From: Mikania micrantha
Taxonomy: Eukaryota; Streptophyta; Magnoliopsida; Asterales; Asteraceae
Direction of reading: 5' to 3'
NCBI GenBank assembly: GCA_009363875.1
Contig: CM018690.1
Location: 34,973,445 to 35,037,444, forward strand
Length of the DNA stretch: 64,000 nt
Part shown: positions 35,950 to 46,181 of the stretch, piece after piece
How the letters are laid out: each line of letters starts with the position of its first letter
Position numbering within the stretch: position 1 is the first letter of the stretch
Translations under genes and position numbers: made by a program
Notes under the pieces: generated by a model
The model's input: only the letters and a program-made list of their open reading frames with translations
The model's database searches: none
Told to the model about the DNA's origin: nothing

Positions 35950-37302
35950 CAAACAAGTAACATGGTGTGATATTGCTTTTGTTTGTGTTGGAATTTGATA
36001 CTTTGTTTTAATATTTTAATTATGAACGTGATATGCTTTTCAATGTAGTTGTTAACAAAAAGTACAAGTCTTGGTAGGTGTTGTAATGTTCATGCAGAGA
36101 AGGACAAAAAAAATATATAATATTATGATAAAGTATGGCTTGTCAATCAAATATTAAATGTTGTACTAACAAAAGTACAACTTCATATCTTAAAATATCT
36201 TTATTTAAATTTATAATAGTAGGTCAAAACCTATAATTTATGGGGTACAACAAATGAAAAAGATATGCATCTACGTAGAAAAAGATATGCATCTACGTAG
36301 AAACATCTCATATATGTTGGAGCATGGTGCATCTACGTAAAAACATCTAATATACATATAATATACGTGGAACATACATGAAAAATAAAAATACAAAAAA
36401 CAAATGATGGATAAAATTTACTAGGTTAGAAATTGGTCGAAAAAAATCAACTATGAAGAAAACATCAAATTACCTGGATTTACAATATTGGTTAACATTC
36501 TTTTACTAAATTATTACGTCTAATATACGTTACATAAGAGTAAGAACACACGTGAAAACTATTATATGTAAAACATACATACTTCGGACCACAAAAACAT
36601 TCATAAAACATACATACTGTTTACAACTTTAGCACAAATGAAAAAACATATGCATCTACTCGACGGATCGCAGAAGAAATCAGCAAAAATGAGAACCAGT
36701 AGATGTAAAAACAATTTACAACTTTAGCACAAATTATAAACATATGCATCTACATAGAAAAATCACATATATGTGGGAGCATGGTGCACTTAATGTAACA
36801 ACACAAAATTGATACAAAGTTACTCAAACATTACATCTAATATACATCTAATAAACGTGGAACATACGTAACAAATAAAATAGCAAAAACAAAGGATGGA
36901 TAATAATTGCTGGATTAGAAATTGCTGGAAAAACATCACCTCTGTAGAAAACATCAAATTTGCTGGATTTACATAATTGGTTAACATTCTTTTACTAAGC
37001 TATTACGTCTAATATACGTTGCAGAAAAGTAAGAACACACGTTAAAAGTATTATATCTAATATTAGTTACACGTACATGAAAAGCAACACATATCTGTAT
37101 ATGTTTAAGATATATGATTACACAACCCTGGTCCACAAAAAATGCAACCATAATTTTACGATTGGAGTTTCCTACTAACACAAACCATTCATAACACATA
37201 AAATACTTCGGTCTTTTACTAGAAACAAAAACTAGGGGCACTACCGACTTAAATAATAAATAAAACAAAAAATAACACCACGCCCCGGATTTATAAATAA
37301 AT
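35950..37302. repeat. Gap between the convergent MULE genes with a direct duplication
   Basis: No gene. A block of about 380 bp beginning around 36255 and ending near 36535 recurs, diverged, at about 36640-37020. Shared marks are GGAGCATGGTGCA, GTGGAACATAC, AACATCAAATT and TTGGTTAACATTCTTTTACTAA. A short piece with CTACTCGACGGATCG occurs at 36657 and again at 37309, at the end of the transposase gene, so the duplication includes part of the transposase 3' end. Confidence 0.6.
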
Positions 37303-40300
37303 CTACTCGACGGATCGTTTTTTCTTGAAATTACGGGAGTCGTGTCCCGTGACATACTTCTGACATGTGCGGCAAAGCCTAGGGGTCTTAAGCGACTTCT
37401 CAACAGCTCGTTCACCAGCCCCTACCAAACGGCGTGACTTGCCGCAACCTTTGTTACAAATACCCTGAGGGTTGGAACACTGCATCTCAACATCCAGGCT
37501 GCCACCAACCAACTGTTGAATATCTTCAACATTAGAAACTTTAGGATTTGAATCCACTGCATCAGAATTTAAATTGTTGTTGAGTTCTTTAACCTTCTTG
37601 GCAAAGGCCTCAAGACCCTCGGGATCATATCGAAGACTGTCAACGCAAGTAGAGATTGTACCCAATATCTCATTCCGAAGCAAAGATTGAGGAGAATTGT
37701 CTACACCGTAACGATAATTAATTTCGAATATCTTTTTGGGTAGAACATCTTTCATCCATCTTTTTGAAATGTATTCAAGCGGTATCCGAACAATCTTTTT
37801 TACCCTAAAAACACAAAAAACATGTCGACAAAGGAAACCAATCCTAGTAAAATTCCGACATGAGCAATCATAGCATCCGTTAGTTGAACCTGTTTGAACC
37901 TGAAAAAATAAAATGATCTGGGTGAGATCTAACGGACAAAATAAACAAATATAGAGAAACCTTGCTGAACGGTAATAAAAGTAGGTAAATTAAATGTAAA
38001 AACAATGTAATATTAATGTAAACACTATGTACTCCTAACGTAAACAATTGATTTGGTGCAAAAATAGTTAAAAACCGTTAAAATATAAAAAAAAACATTC
38101 TGAAAACTAATACGTCTAAATACATGATAACTGCATGTAACAAGCACTTAAGAAGACATTAAAAAAAACACAAAAGAAATTATAAAAACATTTCGTTAGG
38201 TTTTTGAAAATTATGTAGATGTATATCATATGAAACCAAATGTAAAGTTTACGATTCGTACAAAATAATACCTGGAAAACATTGGTTACATCATTGTCTT
38301 TGTTGAGATGTGTTACAGAGTATACAACTTCATCGTCTAAATGCTCAGTATGAGAAACATAGCAATAGAGCTTTCCCTTCACGATTTCTTTCTGAACTTC
38401 GAAAAATATCGAACGAGTGTATACTTCGAATGCATGCCTCTCTATTTCTAACCCTGATAAAGACTGATATGGTCTGGAAGTAGTTTTATACTCTGCCAAA
38501 CGTTGCCTATAACGCTGACTTTCGATAGAAGTGTCATAACATAGGATAAATTGCACTAAAGTATTTGCTTCACTAGAATTAACTTTGAAAGCAGCGTTTG
38601 AACTCTCACACCTAGACGTGGTTTTCATTAGGCAACACATTGGTACTTCTCTAAAAAAAGCAGGAACCCATTGCTCACGAATAGCATACATATCACTCAA
38701 CCATGTGTGTTCGGATAATTGAAACCTTCTTATAAGATCAGACCAACGATTCTCGAATGTAAGGGGGGATATGAACAAATTCCACACCAAACGATGCATG
38801 CAAGCCCGAAAGTCAGTGTTGTTTAACAGATCGCTGGAAAGCTAGTTACATATATTAAACACATCAAATAAATATGCAAAAATAAAAAAATAGGAATGTC
38901 TATTAACAAAAAAGATGCTACAAAACCTTTAATGGTAGCTTCTTCATGACATGCCACATGCATAAACGATGACGTGAGTTTGTAAGAACTTGCGAAATAG
39001 CTTGCTTCATCGAAGGATCTTGATCGGTCAGAACCAACATCGGTTGTTTCCCATGTGCTTTGATAAAAGAGTTGAGCAATCACTTGTATGACTCTATTGT
39101 TTCACTATGTAGCAAGCCCGCACCAAATGTTACACAATTCTTGTGATGATCAACCCCATTAAAAGGGACAAAAATCATGTTGTACCTACGCATTAAAAAT
39201 TTCCATGATATACGAGGTTGTAAATGACATGAAAAACCTGCATTGTAAATGACATGTATAACAAATGTATCAACATTGTAAATGCCATATATAACAATTG
39301 TATCAACATTGTAAATGCCATGTATAACAATTGTACAACATTGTAAATGACATGTAAAAAACAAACACGTAAATGCCATGTAAAATAATTGTAACCTACG
39401 TTTACATAGTGTGTTAATGTTTAAATAACGAGAAGTTTACACCAAAATTGTACACAAAAAAGTTCAAATTACATGTGGTAAACGACATGTAAAAGAATAG
39501 TAACATCGTTGTAAATGATATGATGAATGATATTTCAAAATATAACAATTGTATATGACATGAAAAACCTACGTTGTAAATGACATGAAAAACCTACATT
39601 GTAAACATTAACACACTATGTAAACGTAGGTTACAATTATTTAAACATTAACACACTATGTAAACGTAGGTTACAATTATTTTACATCGCATTTACAATT
39701 GTTATATTTTGAAATATCATTCATCATATCATTTACAACGATGTTACTATTCTTTTACATGTCGTTTACCACATGTAATTTAAAATTGTATCAACATTGT
39801 AAATGTCCTATATAACAATTGTATCAACATTGTAAATTAACAATTGTATAACATTGTAAATGACATGTAAAATGGTTGTAAATACAGGTGCTAAATGACA
39901 TGTATAACAATTGTATCAACATTGTAAATGACATGAAAAAACAAACACGTAAATGCCATGTAAAATAATTGTAACCTACGTCTACATAGTGTGTTAATGT
40001 TTAAATAACCAGAAGTTTACACCAAAATTGTACATAAAAAATTTCAAATTACATGTGGTAAACGACATGTAAAAGAATAGTAACATCGTTGTAAATGATA
40101 TGAAGAATGATATTTCAAAATAATGTTTACTATGCATCATTGGTTTACATAGCCTGTTAAGGTTCAAAATCACCAAAATTCGTTTACATAGCCTGTTAAG
40201 GTTCAAAATCACCAAAATTCATTGTTACATGTAAAGTTACATACGTAAATTCATAGTAATAAAAACGTATACACGTAAACGGTTATTGTTTTGTTCATTA

Positions 40301-41646
40301 CTTGTTGGTGTAATAAGTGGCGTCAAATGCAAGGACATCGCCAAATACTTCGTAGTTTTTCTTCGATATCTAATCAACCCAAAACACGTGCCTGAGTTCG
40401 CCTTTTACAACAGAAAAATCGAAGTAAAAATCAGGGAGATTTTTAACACGATCACGGAGCCGATCAAGAAGTAATTGGGAGTCCCGATTGCCTATAAAAA
40501 GACGAATGGCTTGGCTAAAATTTTTAAAATCGGTAGGGGTACCATTTACATTGTGATGACCACCCTTCATTGACACTTGAAGCCTGTGAGCTATGGTTGG
40601 ACCTATACGATTCAATGCCATATGATGAATAAACTGTTTCGTTGAGAAAGATAGTTTACGCCCTGCTTTTGTAAAATCACGGTTATATGGCTCGATCAAC
40701 GGATGGTTATGACACTCAACAAACTTGTATACAACAAAAGTTGATTCCGCTTCTGAAACTTGGACAGATATACGAGCCTTACAATCTGTAACTTGAAAAG
40801 AACTTTTCCGCACATACATAGAAGATTCATCTAACGTATCAAAACGTCTCTTACTCTGAGGTCTGCCAGCTTTGTTACATCTAAGGTATTTGTGAGTCAC
40901 CTGGTCGTCTTTATTTTTTTTCGTTTGACCAATACGAACAGAAAAACCAGAACATTCAGCATAATTCTTGTACATTCTAAGAACATCGTTCCAACAACCA
41001 TAGGTAGCCCCGACAATGGGTTTGGTATCACGGTCTTGATTTGGACACCAAACCTTGGTGCCATTTGGTGTTAGAAACGTGTAACATCCTTCAACATCTT
41101 CTCTTTTTTGAACAAAAAAAATTTTAAAAAGTTAACATAACTTACAAAATTCTCACGTAATAGCAACGTAACAACCAAGTAAACACTATGAAAATGATAA
41201 AAATCACCAGCTACGCGAGTTAGTCCACATGGTTCTTCGGTAGTTGACAAATCATTCGAAAGTGGGGGTTCCTCGGTATCATCGGCATCGGCAACATCTA
41301 ATGGCATTTACAAAAAAATAATCAAACTGTTGTTAACGTTAACATGAATCTCCATAACATACAAAAAGGTGAATTTTACCACAATTTAATGGATGTTCAT
41401 GGCAGTTTTTGGAGATCAGGGGCATTGGAACATAAACACCATCTTCATCAACGATTTTACCATCGTTTAAGGGGACTGCTGTATATAATGGCAAAACAAC
41501 GATAAAAAAAAATTATAACGTTGTCTAACAAAAATAAATAGAAAAAATAAAAAAAAAACACCTTCAATGTCTGATAACATAAACGATTGTTCCTCGTATC
41601 TCTCAATCAACGAATCAAACGTATTTAATTCAAGGATGGAATCCAT
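37303..41646 (-). pseudogene. FAR1/MULE transposase gene, 7 exons, two premature stops
   Basis: Cut-and-paste transposase of the Mutator superfamily. My exon model on minus: 41646-41562, 41475-41380, 41297-41208, 41100-40302, 39185-38927, 38841-38272, 37899-37303, all with consistent phase, 831 codons in sum. Exon 4 carries the FAR1 DNA-binding domain (YAECSGFSVRIGQTKKNK onward) and the first catalytic Asp (LAFDATY). Exon 5 has LVLTDQDPSMKQA with the second Asp and CMWHVMKKLP. Exon 6 has the third acidic region (AIREQWVPAFF). Exon 7 starts with the SWIM zinc finger (CSC...CRH at 37870-37830). The C-terminus is basic (FKKKRSVE). Breaks: TAG at 40372-40370 shortly before the first Asp, and TGA at 39082-39080, where Trp is usual. 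It is probably inactive unless read through. Confidence 0.85.
39200..40290. repeat. Repeat cluster in the fourth transposase intron
   Basis: The intron between 40301 and 39186 is full of GTAAATGACATGTATAACAA words. A block near 39380-39560 (with GTAACCTACG, ACATGTGGTAAACGACATGT, GTAACATCGTTGTAAATGATATG) occurs inverted near 39600-39785 and direct again near 39965-40130. A short direct repeat, CATAGCCTGTTAAGGTTCAA, lies at about 40148 and 40189. Whether the cluster affects splicing cannot be told. Confidence 0.7.
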
Positions 41647-42417
41647 TATTGCTATTATGAGGTATGCATTCAATGAGAGAGATGTTTCTTGAGTTCAAAA
41701 GAAGAAAGAAGTTAGTATACAAGGTCGTGGATATGGAGTTAATCTATCAACTAATATCAAACAAAAAGTACATAATGATGTGATGCATGTTTACAAAAAA
41801 AACTTTTCATTAATGAATGAAAAGATGTTGGGTAGACAACCATACCACAATAGTACAACAAATCTCTGCAAATTTTAGAGAGATAAATTTGATAAAGACA
41901 TATATAATATAATATAATATAAAAAGAATACATGAAATCAAAATTTGTTTTGAAACGAGCGGGAAAAATAAAATATTCAATTTCAGTTATAACAGGTAAT
42001 AAACGGTGAACTACAACGTAAAATACATGTTACAACTAGATTCAGTTCATATAGAGGATTGGTTTTTAGTCTGCATGAAACAAAAATGTGCAAAAAAATG
42101 TGCTCATAAAAAAGGGGGGAAGTAATTTAATTAAAAGAATAAATGAACGTTTAATGTGTATTACGCTCATAGATATACACGTATTTTGCGTTTTCAGTGT
42201 ATATAAAATAAATGAAAGCTGTCAAAAAAATTACATATACATACAAGAAAAATCTGTAAAACATACGTAACATGATTTTATGGATTTACGTGATGTGTAA
42301 AATGGAATCAGTCAACAAAAAAAAGAGAGATGAAAAAAAGTACAATCCTTGAAAAAGACGAAAATACCCTTAAGTTGATTTTTAATAGGGTGGTGATGTG
42401 GCATAATATGGACCACA
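41647..42417. other. Leader side of the transposase gene
   Basis: About 770 bp between the transposase start and the right inverted repeat, AT-rich. It would hold the transposase promoter on minus. I see no second gene; the ORF from 42088 is short and without motif. Confidence 0.4.
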
Positions 42418-42470
42418 TGTTAAGGTTTTCACAGTTTTCTCAATGAGGCTTGGTTTTCGTTTTATACTTT

Positions 42471-42477
<7 letters not shown>
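42418..42477 (-). repeat. Right terminal inverted repeat of the MULE
   Basis: Read on minus, TATAGGGAAAGTATAAAACG followed by GAAAACC and TGAGAAAACTGTGAAAAC, matching 17645-17700. It abuts a (TA)n tract running to 42514. Confidence 0.8.
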
Positions 42478-42514
<37 letters not shown>

Positions 42515-42516
<2 letters not shown>

Positions 42517-43490
42517 CATGATAATCCTTTTTAAATGCGTAGTTTTGGAGAATGCCATCACCATAAACCACTTGCAGAAAGTTCCTTGGTACGGAGGACT
42601 GAATTATAAATATTTACTTTAATAGTTTAATTATAAAAAGCATGGTTGTATGTTTTTACTCGTCATTGCACTCGTATGCAACTTAATTAACTCCGATAAA
42701 TTATTTGGATTTAGTGGTTCCTTTAATGCCAATAAGATCATTTCAGAAGTTTTTTGTTTCAACATGAGTGCTATGGTATCCTTAATTTTAAACATACTTT
42801 TTTTTTTTTTCCAATAATCAATATTTGTATGCCGAACATAAATTTTCTGGATCGGTTTTACTCTTTGGGTTGGGTAACTTAGAGGTGTTCTGTATGAGTT
42901 TTCATCTTTTGTAAACGTTGCATTATATCTTCGACCGGAACTTGTTGGAAACCGGAACTTTTTGGAAGAACTATTTTCCAACATAACAAATGTAAAAATA
43001 TTTTGTGTTTTTTTGTTTCCACCATCCTTTTGATAACCAATGTTATTACTAGTCGAAAAACCGATACAATCACTTCAAAAGACCGTTGCATTACATCTTC
43101 GAATGAAACTTGTTGGAATAATTATTTTTCAACATAACAAATGCAAGAATCATTATTTTTCAAAATAACAAATGCAAGAATCATTCACGAATTTTCTTGT
43201 TTTCATCATTCTTTTGATAACTAATGTTATTAGCAGTTCAAAAACTAATACTATAACTTGAAAAATATCATTCATAAATGTCCATAAAAGTTGACAAATC
43301 ATTGTTGTCCTAACTATGGTTGCTATACATTACATCCGCCTCTGATCAAGCCAGTTTGGAATTAAACATGATTTACTTAATTGAAATCAATGGAAAATAT
43401 AAATATATGGGAAATATTAAATAAGAAAATATTTTTGTATGAGAAGAGTAATAACTAATAACAATTAGACATTTGGCATGACAATTTAAG
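42515..43490. other. AT-rich intergenic DNA
   Basis: No gene. CATTACATCTTCGA and CTTGTTGGAA words recur at 42920-42960 and 43085-43120, a short direct duplication. The ORFs (70 and 117 codons on minus) overlap this repeat and have no recognised family. Confidence 0.4.
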
Positions 43491-43494
43491 TATA

Positions 43495-43870
43495 ATCTCA
43501 TATTTTTTATACTAGATTTTTATTTTTTTTAACCAGATTTTCATTTTTTTGTAATTGATTGTTTTTTGTTCTTCATTTTTCTTATACTAGATTTTTGTGT
43601 TTTTTGTACTATATTTTTATTTTTTTTGTACTGGATTTTCATTTTTTTACTTGATTTTTGTTTTTTTGTACTAGATTTTTATTTTTTATACTTGATTTTT
43701 TTTGTACTATATTTTGTTTTTTTTTGAACTGAATTCTTGTATTTTTTGTACTATATTTTGGTTTTTTGTACTGGGTTTTTCTTTTTTGTACTGGATTTTT
43801 TGTTTTTTAGGTACTGGATTACGTTTTTTATACTGGATTTTTGTTTTTAATATTTATAGTGTGTCACGTG
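43495..43870 (+). repeat. Degenerate T-rich minisatellite, about 20-bp unit
   Basis: Units of the form TTTTTTGTACTGGATTTTTG repeat with variations around 15 times. The 65-codon ORF here only translates the repeat. Confidence 0.75.
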
Positions 43871-44990
43871 TCAAATTTCTATTGATTCATACTTTTTAAG
43901 GCAAAAATCTCTTTTTAGTGAATTCAACCCCTATAAATATAATAGGAGTTATGAAAATAGAGCAATACATCATATCTTTGGATTGGTTAAATCTATGGAA
44001 ATAGTATGGTTGGTGTGTGAAGCTGCAGGAAACATCTGGATATTGATAAATAGAAGAGACACGTAGTCACGTACTTAAAAGCAAGAGTTGTAAGTGGAGT
44101 CTTGCAAGTAAAGTGATCGCACAAAACCCAACCCAATGGGTCGCTACATGGTTTCAACTTTTGAGTTGGGTGGTAAACAAAATGAGCAACCCTACATGCA
44201 TCTTCTCTTGTCGTCACCCGTACTGCTCAAAATTAAACACACCATGCTTTCAGTCAAGTAATATAAAGCTGTAAAGGTTTTGGATTATATATATGTGACA
44301 TAATTTGACATATATAGATATCAAAAATAGGATGATGATATTTTAAAAATAAATATAACTTTGAGCTTTTGCACTGTCCTGTTGGTTAATTTTTTTTAAC
44401 CAAGCAAGTGTAAATTGTCTGAAATACCAACTAACATTACGTAAATAACAAAAATAATTCAAAGTGTTGATGTTAAAAAAATATAACCAAAGGAATAAAA
44501 ATTTCACCACATTTTCTTCCTCACCCTGCTCAATCGATTTATGTGACGTGAAACCTACAAATTAATGCAAGACTAGCTCACTTGATAGTTTAAATTTAGG
44601 TAAGGAAAGATTTATTTGGAGTCATTTACAGGTGCAGGATAAATTTGTCGTTCAAAATCAAGAAACAAAAAAAAAAATAACAAGCATGATTTTCGTTTAC
44701 TTGCTAACATTGTTGATAAATCAAAACCCGAAGACATTGATTAAATAAACTCGAAAGCATTGTATTGTTGATCGATTCCTAGATTAATTCATAAACAATA
44801 TGAAAACAATAATAACAATGAAGAGATGAATATAATGAAACCTATGAATCTAGTAAATGTTGAGTTGATTCCTAACATTATATTCCTTACGACAGATCTG
44901 ACAGAGTTTTGTATGTTTAGTGTGTATGATAAAGATGGATTTTAGAGAGGTTGAGAGACTCATGTAACAAATGTAATTAAGCCTTAATCT
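43871..44990. other. AT-rich intergenic DNA
   Basis: I see no gene, RNA or repeat with clear boundaries. A (TA)n tract with one interruption follows at 44993-45059. Confidence 0.35.
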
Positions 44991-45056
<66 letters not shown>

Positions 45057-45062
<6 letters not shown>

Positions 45063-46116
45063 AAGGGATCATATAATAACCCTTTCTAATTGAGAAAACT
45101 CAATAACTCAAATCCAATGGTTCAAATTTTCAAGATTAAATCTAATGGTGACATGTGTCACTAATTAATTTTTAATACAAAAGGGCATTATGGTCATTTG
45201 TCTTAATTACAAAAATCAGATTTAATATAAGAGTGACAAGTGTCACACTCTTAATAAACCATCTATTTTTCTATTTTTAAATTAAAGCCCCCCTTGATTT
45301 TTATACACTTATAACTTTTTTATACTATCTTATTTTTTTATAAAAATTACACTATTAAACTCGTCATATTTTTCTCGTTAATTTCATTATAGTCTTGCTA
45401 AATTTTTTTCGGGGCGCTCGTAATTACACTAACGTAAAAAACATAAGTAAAATAATTTTCTTATTTTTCAAAAATTTTCCATCAAAATTTTTTTTTTCTC
45501 TCATCTTAAATATATATTACAAACTTATTTTTTATTATAAAATTTAGTTAATTAGATAAATTTATATCAAATAAGATAGAAAGTTAGATAATTGTAACGT
45601 AAAATAAATAATAAGTTACAGCTCGTTACATCAGTGTAACGACTCGTTACATCAGTGTAATTATGAACACTTTGAAAAAATTCAGCTTGTTACATCAGTG
45701 TAATTAGGAACACTTTGAAAAAATTCAGCTCGTTACATCAGTGTAATTACGAACACTTTGAAAAATTCAGCTCGTTACATCAGTGTAATTTCGAAAACTT
45801 TAAAATTTTTTGACAAAACTATACTTGAATTAAAGATAAAAATGTGACAAATTTAATGGTGTAATTTTTTTTAAAAAATATTAATGTGTATAAAAGTTAT
45901 GAAGGTTTAAAAAAATGGGGGGGGGGGTAAACTTTTATTTTAAAAATCAAATCAAGTACACCTCACAAATCTCCAAAATACCCTTCAAGAAATCTCAACC
46001 ACTCATTTTTCCCAGATTTAATATGGACCACACATTTCAAATTCATTAAATTAGACAACCAATCAAATTGGGTTTATAAGTTACCTCAATTACCATGGGT
46101 TAACATTCACTCCTTT

Positions 46117-46123
<7 letters not shown>
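45057..46123. mobile_element. TA-bounded inverted-repeat element 4, MULE-derived (about 1.07 kb)
   Basis: The left end TATAGGGAAGGGATCATATA is followed by ATAACCCTTTCTAATTGAGAA and clearly resembles the left end of the 24.8-kb MULE (TATAGGGAAAGGATAATTTG, then AAAACCATTTCTCAATGAGAA). The right end read on minus is TATAGGGAAAGGAGTGAATG. Subterminal strips at 45300-45420 and about 45820-45930 are inverted to each other and homologous to those in element 2. Near 45610-45800 a 55-60-bp unit with TTACATCAGTGTAATTACGA is repeated four times. No coding region. Confidence 0.8.
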
Positions 46124-46164
<41 letters not shown>

Positions 46165-46181
46165 TTAAAAGATAACCATAA

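Larger units (their letters stand above)
17645..42477. mobile_element. KI/Kaonashi-type Mutator-like element with Ulp1 and transposase genes
   Basis: The ends are inverted repeats. The left TATAGGGAAAGGATAATTTG and the right (read on minus) TATAGGGAAAGTATAAAACG both continue with GAAAACC and a shared TGAGAAAACTGTGAAAAC block, over about 55 bp. Both ends abut (TA)n tracts, so a target duplication cannot be told from microsatellite. Inside are a plus-strand Ulp1/C48 protease gene and a minus-strand FAR1/MULE transposase gene that converge near 36-37 kb. MULEs carrying ULP-like genes are known from plants (Kaonashi elements). The span of 24.8 kb includes about 10.8 kb of later nested insertions (22637-33433), so the element itself is about 14 kb. 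Both genes are damaged. Confidence 0.85.
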
